In this document: in pieces, positions 1-8,344 of the stretch
Numbering within the stretch: position 1 is the first letter of the stretch
Layout: the number at the start of each line of letters is the position of its first letter
Source: Citrobacter sp. RHB25-C09
Lineage (GTDB): Bacteria > Pseudomonadota > Gammaproteobacteria > Enterobacterales > Enterobacteriaceae
DNA: 64,000 nt
Reading direction: 5' to 3'
Assembly (NCBI RefSeq): GCF_013836145.1
Contig: NZ_CP057483.1
Span: 1,426,001-1,490,000, forward strand
Notes under the pieces: model-generated
Databases searched by the model: none
What the model was told of the DNA's origin: nothing
Seen by the model: the letters and a program-made list of their open reading frames with translations, nothing else
Translations under genes and position numbers: made by a program

Positions 1-1537
1 GACGCTGTTTGGACACCAGCGATCCGGCAATGGCCATCACCGGGATGATGACCCCAAAACGGCCGATAAACATGCAAAAGGCCAGCAGGCAGTTCCAGAA
101 CGGCGTATTGGCGCTGAGGCCGCCAAAGGCGCTGCCGTTGTTGTTGGCGGCAGAGGAGACGGCATACAACACTTCGCTAAACCCATGTGGACCAGGATTG
201 AGCATCGCGCTGCGTCCCGCATCGGTCATCATGGCGAGTGCCGTGCCGAGCAGGACCAGGGTAGGGGTGACCAGGATCGCCAGCGCGGTCATTTTCATTT
301 CGCGCACGTCGATTTTTTTCCCCAGATATTCCGGGGTGCGGCCGATCATCAGTCCGGCGATAAATACCGCCAGCAGCACGAACAGCAGCATCCCGTAGAG
401 GCCGGAGCCGACGCCGCCGAACACCACTTCACCGATCTGCATCAGCCACATGGGCACCATGCCACCGAGCGCGGTAAAAGAGTCGTGCATCGCAATGACC
501 GCGCCGCATGAGGCCGCCGTCGTGACGACCGCAAACAGGCTGCTGACCAGCACGCCAAAACGGCTCTCTTTGCCTTCCATGTTGAGGCTGGAATCCGCGC
601 CCAGCGGCAGCAGGTGCGGATTGCCCTGGACTTCAGCCCACATCACCACCGCCACGCAGACGATAAAAATCAGCGACATTGCCCATAGCAGCATTCTTCC
701 CTGGCGGCGATCGCCCACCGCGTCGCCAAAGGCAAAACAGAGCGCGGCAGGGATCAAAAAGATCGCCAGCATCTGCACCATATTGGTCAGTGCAGTCGGG
801 TTCTCAAACGGGTGCGCGGAGTTGGCGTTAAAGAAGCCTCCACCGTTGGTACCCAACATTTTGATGGCTTCCTGCGAAGCAACAGGCCCCATGGGTATCA
901 GTTGATGCACACCTTCAAGCGTGGTCACCGGCTGGTACGCCAGGAGGTTTTGCAGGCTGCCTTGCTGCACAAAAAACAGGGCTATGACGAGCGCGATCGG
1001 CGCCAGAATCCATAGCGTAATTCGCACCAGATCGACCCACGCATTACCGAGCGTGCTCATACTCTGGCGCGTAAAAGCGCGGATCAGCGCAAACACGACG
1101 GCAATACCGGTGGCGGCAGACAAGAAGTTTTGTACGGCAAGGCCTGCCATCTGGCTGAAGTAGCTTACGGTGGTTTCCCCGCTGTAAGACTGCCAGTTGG
1201 TGTTGGCAACAAAGCTGACCGCCGTGTTGAGCGCCAGATGCCAGGAGAGGCCCGGCAACTGCTGCGGATTGAGCGGGAGCACGTTTTGGCACAGTAACAT
1301 GACAAACAGCACCGCCAGCCCCAGCACATTCAGGGCAAGGATCGCCAGCAGGTATTGCAGCCAGTTCATCTCGTGCATTGAGATCCCCAGCGCTCGCCAC
1401 AGCAGGCGCTCAACGCCTGCGGTAGCGGGTAACGGCGTGTTGTTGATAAACCGCGTCAGGCCCGCACTTAAGGGTTTGGCGAGGATAAATAAAATCAGCA
1501 AAAAGCTGGCAATGAGTAAAAATCCCTGCGCGGCCAT
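1..1537 (-). CDS. kdpA: KdpA, potassium-transporting ATPase channel subunit (C-terminus cut by window edge)
   Basis: KdpA is the K+-selective, channel-like membrane subunit of the high-affinity KdpFABC K+ pump in the inner membrane. Read on the minus strand from ATG at 1537, the protein begins MAAQGFLLIASFLLILFILA, which matches the known KdpA N-terminus. The frame stays open to the window edge, giving about 512 codons; the usual length is about 557, so roughly 45 C-terminal residues lie outside. The start overlaps the kdpF stop by one base, as expected for translational coupling in the kdpFABC operon. Confidence 0.95.
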   Translation of the reverse strand, partial: MAAQGFLLIASFLLILFILAKPLSAGLTRFINNTPLPATAGVERLLWRALGISMHEMNWLQYLLAILALNVLGLAVLFVMLLCQNVLPLNPQQLPGLSWHLALNTAVSFVANTNWQSYSGETTVSYFSQMAGLAVQNFLSAATGIAVVFALIRAFTRQSMSTLGNAWVDLVRITLWILAPIALVIALFFVQQGSLQNLLAYQPVTTLEGVHQLIPMGPVASQEAIKMLGTNGGGFFNANSAHPFENPTALTNMVQMLAIFLIPAALCFAFGDAVGDRRQGRMLLWAMSLIFIVCVAVVMWAEVQGNPHLLPLGADSSLNMEGKESRFGVLVSSLFAVVTTAASCGAVIAMHDSFTALGGMVPMWLMQIGEVVFGGVGSGLYGMLLFVLLAVFIAGLMIGRTPEYLGKKIDVREMKMTALAILVTPTLVLLGTALAMMTDAGRSAMLNPGPHGFSEVLYAVSSAANNNGSAFGGLSANTPFWNCLLAFCMFIGRFGVIIPVMAIAGSLVSKQR

Positions 1538-1626
1538 CAGAATGCCTCCGCATTGATCAAGGCATACACCAGGTAACCTAATAATAAGAAAATCAGCACG
1601 ATGCCGATTATCACGCCTGCACTCAC
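1537..1626 (-). CDS. kdpF: KdpF, small membrane subunit of the Kdp K+ ATPase
   Basis: This is a 29-residue peptide with a GTG start at 1626 and TGA ending at 1537. It reads MSAGVIIGIVLIFLLLGYLV followed by YALINAEAF, essentially one transmembrane helix. KdpF is a small lipid-like peptide that stabilises the KdpABC complex. A strong ribosome binding site (GGAGG on the minus strand, about 1633-1637) precedes the GTG. The stop overlaps the kdpA start. It is the first gene of the operon downstream of the KdpE-controlled promoter. Confidence 0.93.
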   Translation of the reverse strand: MSAGVIIGIVLIFLLLGYLVYALINAEAF

Positions 1627-1935
1627 GGTGAACCTCCAGTGGCATAAAGGTGATAATCAGAGCGTAAACAGGCGCCTGCAAAAATTTTGCAAAAATCGCC
1701 GAAGGGGATGTAAAAAAAGTATAAAAATAGCAAAGACCATTACTTAACTAATGATTAGTATTAATTTAACTTTTTTGTAACTTAATTACGGGATGAATGT
1801 AAATAAAGCTTAAATAGACAAAAATAAGTGGTCGGATGAGTAGAAAAATTACATACAACGCGGTACTATTTTCCTCAGTTAACCAAATTCATTTTACCGG
1901 TGCCTTTCACCGAACAAACTAAAGGGGAGAATGCG
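1627..1935. promoter_or_regulatory. kdpF-ybfA divergent intergenic region
   Basis: This 309-base AT-rich gap carries the kdp promoter and operator on its left side and, presumably, the ybfA promoter on its right. The only specific site I can name is the KdpE box near 1709-1726. The stretch 1740-1870 is very AT-rich with no recognisable gene. Confidence 0.7.
1709..1726 (-). promoter_or_regulatory. KdpE operator of the kdp operon
   Basis: On the minus strand the sequence reads TTTATACTTTTTTTACAT, the T-rich element known as the KdpE-phosphate binding site in E. coli. It lies about 80-100 bases upstream of the kdpF GTG. The match suggests induction by K+ limitation through KdpDE, as in E. coli. 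Confidence 0.8.
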
Positions 1936-2142
1936 ATGGATCTTTATAAAGAATATCCTGCACATATCATTTTGTTGCGTCGTACTTTCGCCGTCGTGGC
2001 TGGAGTGCTGGCGCTGCCGGTCATGTTGTTCTGGAAAGACCGCGCTCGTTTCTACAGCTATTTACACCGTGTCTGGTCAAAAACCAGCGATAAACCGGTG
2101 TGGATGGAGCAGGCTGAAAAAGCCACCTGCGATTTCTATTAA
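1936..2142 (+). CDS. ybfA: YbfA, small DUF2517 membrane protein
   Basis: This 68-residue protein starts MDLYKEYPAHIILLRR and has one hydrophobic segment at about residues 17-34, so it is probably a small inner-membrane protein. The start at 1936 is chosen over an in-frame ATG at 1900 because an AGGGGAG ribosome binding site (1922-1928) lies just before it and because the length agrees with E. coli YbfA. Function is unknown. The gene is divergent from kdp and is followed by a clear intrinsic terminator. Confidence 0.88.
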   Translation: MDLYKEYPAHIILLRRTFAVVAGVLALPVMLFWKDRARFYSYLHRVWSKTSDKPVWMEQAEKATCDFY

Positions 2143-2156
2143 GAGAATAGAATTTA

Positions 2157-2190
2157 TAAAAACCGCCTACAGGAATGTGGCGGTTTTTTT
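2157..2190 (+). terminator. Intrinsic terminator after ybfA
   Basis: Inverted repeat AAAACCGCC / GGCGGTTTT around a short loop, ending in a run of seven T on the plus strand, 15 bases after the ybfA stop. Confidence 0.85.
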
Positions 2191-2234
2191 GTCTCTTATG
2201 TCTACACTTATTCAAAAATGGAATAGGAGTTGTC

Positions 2235-3188
2235 ATGAGCGAGAAAATCCCTGTTGGCATCAGTGCTTGTTTGTTAGGGGAGGCGGTTCGCTTTGACGGT
2301 GGACATAAACGCCTGACCTTTGCGGTAGAAGAGCTGTCGCCGTGGGTCCAGTTTGAACCGGTCTGCCCGGAAATGGCGATTGGGTTACCGGTGCCACGTC
2401 CTGCGCTGCGTCTGGTGAAAACGGATGGTCAGATAGCGCTACGTTTTAGCGATAAGCGCGAAGGCGACCTGACGCAAGCGATGACGGACTTTAGCGATCG
2501 ATGCGTTAGTCGCTTCGAACACCTCTGCGGTTATATCGTCTGTGCAAAATCCCCCAGTTGCGGCATGGAGCGCGTGCGTGTGTATGATGCGGAAAGGAAA
2601 AACAACCGTAAATCCGGGCGGGGCATTTATACCTCAGTGTTGATGGCGCGTTATCCGTGGCTTCCCGTCGAAGAGGATGGCCGGCTCCACGATCCGCAAA
2701 TTCGGGAAAATTTTGTTGAACGGATCTATGCCCTGCATGAACTTAACGGGATCCGCCAGCAAGGTCTGACGCGCGGCGCGCTGATTGACTATCACAGCCG
2801 TTACAAGCTGCTGCTGTTAGCCCATTCTCAACCTGAATACCGCACGCTGGGGCGCTTTGTCGCCCTCATCCATGAATGGGAAAGTCTCGATGCGTTTTTC
2901 GTTGAATACCGTCAACGCCTGATGCAGCTTATGTCACATCATGCGACGCGACGTAACCACACCAATGTCCTCATGCATATTCAGGGCTATTTCCGTAAAC
3001 AACTCAACGCCCGGCAACGGCAAGAGTTAACGACCCTTATCGATGGCTACCGGCGCGCCACGCAACCGTTGCTTGCGCCTGTCACGCTCCTCAAACACTA
3101 TATGGCGGAATATCCGGATGCGTATCTCTCCGGGCAACGCTATTTTGATCCCTGGCCGGAAGCCCTTCGTCTGCGCTACGGGAGTTGA
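2235..3188 (+). CDS. ybgA: YbgA, DUF523-DUF1722 two-domain protein
   Basis: A 317-residue protein with a DUF523 domain (about residues 5-150) followed by DUF1722 (about 185-305). The DUF523 part has the family's cysteines: the SACLLGEAVRFDGG block, CPE, and CAKSPSCG. In the related 2-thiouracil desulfidase TudS these bind a [4Fe-4S] cluster, so a sulfur-handling role is plausible but inferred. E. coli K-12 YbgA, as I recall it, is only about 169 residues and keeps only DUF1722, so this is the longer ancestral form. The start at 2235 has GGAG upstream and fits the DUF523 N-terminus. It sits 21 bp before phr, probably in the same operon. Confidence 0.88.
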   Translation: MSEKIPVGISACLLGEAVRFDGGHKRLTFAVEELSPWVQFEPVCPEMAIGLPVPRPALRLVKTDGQIALRFSDKREGDLTQAMTDFSDRCVSRFEHLCGYIVCAKSPSCGMERVRVYDAERKNNRKSGRGIYTSVLMARYPWLPVEEDGRLHDPQIRENFVERIYALHELNGIRQQGLTRGALIDYHSRYKLLLLAHSQPEYRTLGRFVALIHEWESLDAFFVEYRQRLMQLMSHHATRRNHTNVLMHIQGYFRKQLNARQRQELTTLIDGYRRATQPLLAPVTLLKHYMAEYPDAYLSGQRYFDPWPEALRLRYGS

Positions 3189-3209
3189 GTTCTGTTATTC
3201 GGGAGTGTT

Positions 3210-4637
3210 ATGTCCACCCATCTGGTTTGGTTTCGCTGCGATTTGCGTCTGCATGATAACCTGGCTCTTGCTGCCGCCTGCCGGAACCGCGACGCGCGCG
3301 TTCTGGCGTTATTTATCTCCACGCCGGAACAGTGGGCGAAGCACACGATGTCACCGCGTCAAGCCGCCTTTCTTCGGGCCCAGTTAAATGCCTTACAACA
3401 CGCGCTGGCGGAAAAAGGCATTCCGCTGCTGTTTGAGGAGGTTGATGACTTCGCGGCGTCGATCAAAACGGTGAAAGCGGTGTGCGAAAAACAGAACGTG
3501 AGCCATCTTTTTTACAACTATCAGTATGAAGTCAATGAGCGCGCACGGGATCTGGCGGTGGAAAGAACGCTTGAAAATGTGGTGTGTGAAGGTTTCGACG
3601 ACAGTGTGATTTTGCCGCCGGGTTCAGTGATGACCGGAAATCACGAGATGTACAAAGTTTTTACGCCGTTCAAAAATGCGTGGCTGAAGCGACTGAAAGA
3701 GGGGATGCCGGAGTGCCTCGCCGCACCGAAACCGCGTGAGAATGCAGGCATGCCGCTCTCTTTACCGGAGATTGTGTTTCATTATCCTTGTCAGGAATTT
3801 GATGCCTCCCTGTTCCCCGTCGAAGAAAAAAGCGTGATTGCCCGACTGCGTCAGTTTTGCCAACAGGGGGCGGGCGAATATGAGCAGCAGCGCGACTTCC
3901 CCGCCGTTGAAGGAACCAGCCGTTTATCGGCCAGCCTGGCGACGGGAGGGATTTCACCACGCCAGTGTTTGCATCGTCTGCTCGCGGAGCAACCGCTGGC
4001 GCTGGACGGCGGCCCAGGCAGCGTCTGGCTGAATGAACTGATCTGGCGAGAATTTTACCGCCATCTGATGACCTACCACCCAGGGCTTTGCAAACACCGG
4101 CCATTTATTCGTTGGACCGAACGCGTGCGCTGGGACGATAGTGCGGCGAATTTACAGGCATGGCAGGAGGGGAAAACGGGCTATCCCATCGTGGATGCGG
4201 CGATGCGTCAGCTAAATGCGACTGGCTGGATGCATAACCGTCTGCGGATGATTACGGCCAGCTTTTTAGTGAAAGATCTCCTCATCGACTGGCGCAAAGG
4301 TGAACGCTATTTTATGTCGCAACTGATTGATGGCGATCTTGCTGCCAACAACGGTGGCTGGCAGTGGGCGGCCTCAACAGGAACGGACGCTGCGCCCTAT
4401 TTCCGCATCTTTAATCCCACGACGCAGGGGGAAAAATTCGACCGCGACGGTGAGTTTATTCGTCAGTGGCTTCCTGAACTGCGCGATATTCCCGGCAAAG
4501 CCATTCACCAGCCGTGGAAATGGGCGCATAAAGAGGGCGTGGAGCTTGACTACCCGCAGCCGATAGTCGATCACGCGCAGGCAAGACTCGCTACCCTTGC
4601 TGCCTATGAGGCGGCGCGTAAAGGGGATGTCACATAG
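3210..4637 (+). CDS. phr: Deoxyribodipyrimidine photolyase
   Basis: PhrB uses blue light to split cyclobutane pyrimidine dimers in DNA, with FADH- and a methenyltetrahydrofolate antenna. The 475-residue protein (E. coli about 472) begins MSTHLVWFRCDLRLHDNLAL, the photolyase N-terminal alpha/beta domain. The C-terminal FAD domain is shown by WLNELIWREFYRHLM (about 275-290), TGYPIVDAAMRQL and the NNGGWQWAASTGTDAAPYFR block. A GGGAG ribosome binding site precedes the ATG. It follows ybgA at 21 bp. Confidence 0.97.
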   Translation: MSTHLVWFRCDLRLHDNLALAAACRNRDARVLALFISTPEQWAKHTMSPRQAAFLRAQLNALQHALAEKGIPLLFEEVDDFAASIKTVKAVCEKQNVSHLFYNYQYEVNERARDLAVERTLENVVCEGFDDSVILPPGSVMTGNHEMYKVFTPFKNAWLKRLKEGMPECLAAPKPRENAGMPLSLPEIVFHYPCQEFDASLFPVEEKSVIARLRQFCQQGAGEYEQQRDFPAVEGTSRLSASLATGGISPRQCLHRLLAEQPLALDGGPGSVWLNELIWREFYRHLMTYHPGLCKHRPFIRWTERVRWDDSAANLQAWQEGKTGYPIVDAAMRQLNATGWMHNRLRMITASFLVKDLLIDWRKGERYFMSQLIDGDLAANNGGWQWAASTGTDAAPYFRIFNPTTQGEKFDRDGEFIRQWLPELRDIPGKAIHQPWKWAHKEGVELDYPQPIVDHAQARLATLAAYEAARKGDVT

Positions 4638-4649
4638 CCTGGTGCGAAA

Positions 4650-4733
4650 TGCCGGATGTCGACGCGTTGCGTCTTATCCGGCCTACGGATAGGGGTAGGC
4701 ACGGCTCGCCCTTTAGACGGCACCGGGCATTTT
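4650..4733. repeat. REP/BIME element after phr
   Basis: Two facing REP-like arms: GCCGGATG...CTTATCCGGCCTAC at 4651-4687, and GTAGGC...CACCGGGCA at about 4696-4731. This is the typical enterobacterial repetitive extragenic palindrome layout, here between phr and the Rpn gene. Confidence 0.8.
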
Positions 4734-4884
4734 GCGAACCATTTTCCAGCATAATGTAACTATTGCATCCCCCGCGAATTCTCCTCTGAAACACTCTCGC
4801 ATTGTTGATTTGTTATGAATGCACAAAACGCGGTCCAGTGCGTAAAGTCTCGGCATCTAATTTCGCTGACGACGGACCGCCATC

Positions 4885-5832
4885 ATGACATCAACCACTT
4901 CAACGCCGCATGATGCAGTGTTTAAGCACTTTTTAAGTTACCCTGAAACTGCTCGCGACTTTCTGGATATTCATTTACCTGCGACGCTACGGGGAATATG
5001 TGACCTGAGCACCCTTAAGCTGGAATCGGGGAGCTTTATTGAGGACAACTTACGCTCCCGCTATTCCGATGTGCTCTGGTCACTGAATACAAAGGAAGGC
5101 GATGGCTATATTTATGTCGTTATTGAGCACCAAAGCACGGCTGACGCGCATATGGCGTTTCGCTTGATGCGCTACGCGATGGCTGCGATGCAACGGCACC
5201 TGGATGCCGGACACAAAATGTTGCCGCTGGTGATCCCTATGCTGTTTTATCATGGCACTCGCAGCCCCTATCCGTTTTCTCTTTGTTGGCTGGATGAATT
5301 CAACGACCCGGTTACAGCACGCCAGCTTTACGCCTCGGCATTCCCGTTGGTGGATATCACGGTGGTACCGGACGATGAGATCGTTCAACATCGACGCATC
5401 GCGCTGCTGGAGCTTATGCAAAAACATATTCGCCAGCGGGATCTGATGGGGCTGGTGGAACAGCTGACTGCCGTGTTACTTACGGGATGCGCTAATGACA
5501 GACAATTGCAGGTGATGTTTAATTACATTTTGCAGTCCGGTGATGACGTGCGCTTTAACGAATTTTTGCGCGAGATAACGCGACGAATACCCCAACATAA
5601 GGAGAAGTTGATGACAATCGCGGAACGATTACGACAGGAAGGGCATAGCCAGGGGTTACAGGAAGGATTAGAGCAAGGATTACAACAAGGATTACAACAG
5701 GGTAAACAAGAAGGGCAGCACGAGGCGGCGCTGCGTATTGCTCAAACCATGCAAGCGCAGGGAATCGATCGCGCGATGATCGCTCTGGTGACGGGACTCA
5801 GCGAGGAAGAGTTGTTAGCGCCACATCACTAA
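4885..5832 (+). CDS. Rpn family recombination-promoting nuclease / putative transposase
   Basis: This 315-residue protein belongs to the Rpn (YhgA-like, PF04754) family, RecA-independent recombination-promoting DNases with a PD-(D/E)XK fold. The N-terminal block starting TPHDAVFKHFLSYPETARDF is the family hallmark. The likely catalytic motif is D in SDVLWS followed by E and Q in VVIEHQS (about residues 72-91). Residues 252-281 are a short Gly-Gln repeat (GLQEG, GLEQG, GLQQG, GLQQG, GKQEG) of the kind that ends many Rpn proteins. In K-12 the phr-ybgI gap holds dtpD instead, so this looks like an insertion or replacement. I cannot assign it to rpnA-E. Confidence 0.88.
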   Translation: MTSTTSTPHDAVFKHFLSYPETARDFLDIHLPATLRGICDLSTLKLESGSFIEDNLRSRYSDVLWSLNTKEGDGYIYVVIEHQSTADAHMAFRLMRYAMAAMQRHLDAGHKMLPLVIPMLFYHGTRSPYPFSLCWLDEFNDPVTARQLYASAFPLVDITVVPDDEIVQHRRIALLELMQKHIRQRDLMGLVEQLTAVLLTGCANDRQLQVMFNYILQSGDDVRFNEFLREITRRIPQHKEKLMTIAERLRQEGHSQGLQEGLEQGLQQGLQQGKQEGQHEAALRIAQTMQAQGIDRAMIALVTGLSEEELLAPHH

Positions 5833-5991
5833 GCTAAGCGTGCTGGCCAGACGCGATAACAAAGGTGCCAGCACGAACCCCACACGCCTGCCAATGTCTT
5901 CATTCATCTGAAATCCACTCGACTATCGACGAACCGGGATCATGACGCTATTTTAACGTAGTGCCAACATAAACGAGACAAGGGATCGATG

Positions 5992-6735
5992 ATGAAAAAC
6001 ACCGAACTGGAACAACTGATCAACGAGAAGCTGAACAGCGCCGCGATTAGCGACTATGCGCCCAATGGCTTGCAGGTTGAAGGCAAAGAGACGGTGCAAA
6101 AAATCGTGACCGGCGTGACTGCCTGCCAGGCGCTGCTGGACGAGGCCGTTCGTTTGCAGGCAGATGCGGTCATTGTGCATCATGGCTATTTCTGGAAGGG
6201 GGAATCCCCGGTCATCCGCGGGATGAAGCGTCAGCGTCTGAAAACGTTGTTGGCCAATGATATTAACCTCTACGGCTGGCACCTGCCGCTGGACGCGCAC
6301 CCGCAGTTGGGTAATAACGCGCAACTTGCTGCTCTGTTGGGCATTACCATGATGGGCGAAATTGAGCCTCTGGTTCCCTGGGGAGAACTGGCGATGCCAG
6401 TACCGGGGCTGGAACTGGCGTCGTGGATCGAAGCGCGTCTGGGGCGCAAACCGCTGTGGTGCGGCGATACGGGCCCTGACACCGTCAAGCGCGTGGCCTG
6501 GTGTACCGGCGGTGGTCAAAGCTTTATCGACAGCGCCGCCCAATTTGGCGTAGATGCTTTTATTACAGGTGAAGTTTCCGAACAAACGATTCATTCCGCC
6601 CGTGAGCAGGAATTACATTTTTACGCCGCCGGTCACCATGCCACCGAGCGCGGCGGCATTCGCGCATTAAGCGAATGGCTGAATGAAAACACCGATTTAG
6701 ACGTGACCTTTATTGATATTCCAAACCCTGCATGA
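5992..6735 (+). CDS. ybgI: YbgI, Nif3-like dinuclear metal centre protein
   Basis: 247 residues starting MKNTELEQLINEKLNSAAIS, nearly identical to E. coli YbgI. Nif3/DUF34 proteins form toroidal hexamers with a dinuclear metal site. The metal ligands are visible in VIVHHGYFW (about 63-71), DAHPQLGN and the late HHATERGG. The exact reaction is unsettled; it is often listed as GTP cyclohydrolase 1 type 2 homologue. Two ATGs are adjacent (5989 and 5992); the second has better spacing from GGGA and matches the known start. The stop overlaps the region just before pxpB, so the two are probably co-transcribed. Confidence 0.95.
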   Translation: MKNTELEQLINEKLNSAAISDYAPNGLQVEGKETVQKIVTGVTACQALLDEAVRLQADAVIVHHGYFWKGESPVIRGMKRQRLKTLLANDINLYGWHLPLDAHPQLGNNAQLAALLGITMMGEIEPLVPWGELAMPVPGLELASWIEARLGRKPLWCGDTGPDTVKRVAWCTGGGQSFIDSAAQFGVDAFITGEVSEQTIHSAREQELHFYAAGHHATERGGIRALSEWLNENTDLDVTFIDIPNPA

Positions 6736-6761
6736 GCCAGACTGAATATAGAGGAAGACAA

Positions 6762-7418
6762 GTGCAACGAGCGCGTTGTTATCTGTTAGGTGAAACGGCG
6801 GTGGTGCTGGAGCTTGACCCCCCCGTAACGCTGGCAAGCCAGAAACGCATCTGGCGGCTGACGCAGCGTCTGGTCGACATGCCGAATGTGGTAGAGGCCA
6901 TTCCAGGAATGAACAATATCACGGTGATCCTCCGCGAGCCGCAAGCGCTGGCGCTGGATGCTATTGAACGCTTGCAGCGCTGGTGGGAAGAGAGTGAAGC
7001 GTTTGAGCCTGACTCGCGCGCTATCGAAATCCCGGTGGTCTACGGTGGCAAAGGGGGACCCGATCTGCAAGAGGTTGCCCGCCACAGCGGCCTGAGCGAA
7101 AGGCAGGTGGTTGAACTGCATTCATCGGTCGATTACGTGGTCTGGTTTTTAGGTTTTCAGCCAGGTTTTCCCTACCTTGGCAGCTTGCCTGAACAGCTGC
7201 ATACACCCAGACGTGCGGAGCCGCGTCTGTTAGTTCCCGCCGGTTCCGTCGGCATTGGCGGACCGCAAACCGGTATCTATCCGCTGGCAACGCCGGGAGG
7301 CTGGCAGTTAATCGGACATACCCCGCAGAAACTCTTTGACCCCACACACGAAGAACCCGTCTTGTTGCGCCCGGGCGATAGCGTTCGCTTTATCCCGCAG
7401 AAGGAGGGGGTATGTTAA
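6762..7418 (+). CDS. pxpB: PxpB, 5-oxoprolinase subunit B
   Basis: PxpB (YbgJ, KipI-like) forms with PxpC and PxpA the ATP-dependent prokaryotic 5-oxoprolinase that opens pyroglutamate to glutamate. The 218-residue form starts with GTG at 6762 (MQRARCYLLGETAVVLEL), matching E. coli, with AGGAAG just upstream. A longer frame from ATG 6732 would overlap the end of ybgI and add ten residues without a family match. The AHS1 core is evident in WFLGFQPGFPYLG and LLVPAGSVGIGGPQTGIYPL. The stop overlaps pxpC by 7 bp. Confidence 0.95.
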   Translation: MQRARCYLLGETAVVLELDPPVTLASQKRIWRLTQRLVDMPNVVEAIPGMNNITVILREPQALALDAIERLQRWWEESEAFEPDSRAIEIPVVYGGKGGPDLQEVARHSGLSERQVVELHSSVDYVVWFLGFQPGFPYLGSLPEQLHTPRRAEPRLLVPAGSVGIGGPQTGIYPLATPGGWQLIGHTPQKLFDPTHEEPVLLRPGDSVRFIPQKEGVC

Positions 7419-8344
7419 AGATTATTCGCGCGGGCATGTATACCAGTGTCCAGGATGGCGGTCGTCACGGTTTTCGTCAGTCAGGCGTCAGCCACTGCGG
7501 GGCGCTGGATAAACCCGCGATGCAAATTGCCAACCTGCTGGTGGGAAATGATGCTAATGCGCCAGTGCTGGAAATCACGCTCGGGCAGGCGGTTATCGAA
7601 TTTGAACGCGACGGCTGGTTCGCCCTGACGGGGGCAAGCTGTGAAGCTCAACTGGATGGGCATCTGGTCTGGACAGGCTGGCGACTGCCGATGAAAGCGG
7701 GGCAGCGTCTGACGCTCAAACGTCCGCAACATGGGATGCGCAGTTACCTCGCCGTGGCTGGCGCCATTGATGTGCCGGAAGTAATGGGCTCATGCAGCAC
7801 CGATCTGAAAGTCGGCATTGGTGGGCTGGAAGGTCGGTTGCTTAAGGATGGCGATCGCCTGAATATAGGCCAACCGCAGCGCCAGTTTCTCGGTGCACAA
7901 GGCGTAAAACAGTTATTGTGGGGGAATCGTATCCGGGCGCTGCCGGGGCCGGAATACCACGAGTTTGATACGGTATCGCAGGACGCTTTCTGGCGCTCGC
8001 CGTGGCATCTCAGTCCGCAAAGTAACCGGATGGGCTACCGTTTACAAGGGCTGTCACTGAAGCGGACGACAGACCGCGAACTGGTGTCGCACGGTCTGTT
8101 GCCAGGCGTGATTCAGGTGCCGCACAACGGTCAGCCAATAGTATTAATGAACGATGCCCAGACCACCGGCGGCTACCCGCGAATCGCCTGCATCATCGAG
8201 GCGGATATGTACCATCTGGCGCAGATCCCGCTCGGTCAACCCATCCACTTTGTTCAATGTTCGCTGGAGGAAGCGCTGAAGGCGCGCCAGGACCAACGGC
8301 GCTATCTGGAACAACTCACATGGCGACTCAACGATGAAAATTGA
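7412..8344 (+). CDS. pxpC: PxpC, 5-oxoprolinase subunit C
   Basis: PxpC (YbgK, KipA/AHS2 domain, biotin-dependent carboxylase-like) is the 310-residue partner of PxpB. It begins MLKIIRAGMYTSVQDGGRHG, the conserved AHS2 start, and contains NDAQTTGGYPRIA near residue 247. The ATG is embedded in the end of pxpB after a GGAGGGGG ribosome binding site, and its stop overlaps pxpA by 11 bp, so the three subunits are translationally coupled. Confidence 0.95.
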   Translation: MLKIIRAGMYTSVQDGGRHGFRQSGVSHCGALDKPAMQIANLLVGNDANAPVLEITLGQAVIEFERDGWFALTGASCEAQLDGHLVWTGWRLPMKAGQRLTLKRPQHGMRSYLAVAGAIDVPEVMGSCSTDLKVGIGGLEGRLLKDGDRLNIGQPQRQFLGAQGVKQLLWGNRIRALPGPEYHEFDTVSQDAFWRSPWHLSPQSNRMGYRLQGLSLKRTTDRELVSHGLLPGVIQVPHNGQPIVLMNDAQTTGGYPRIACIIEADMYHLAQIPLGQPIHFVQCSLEEALKARQDQRRYLEQLTWRLNDEN

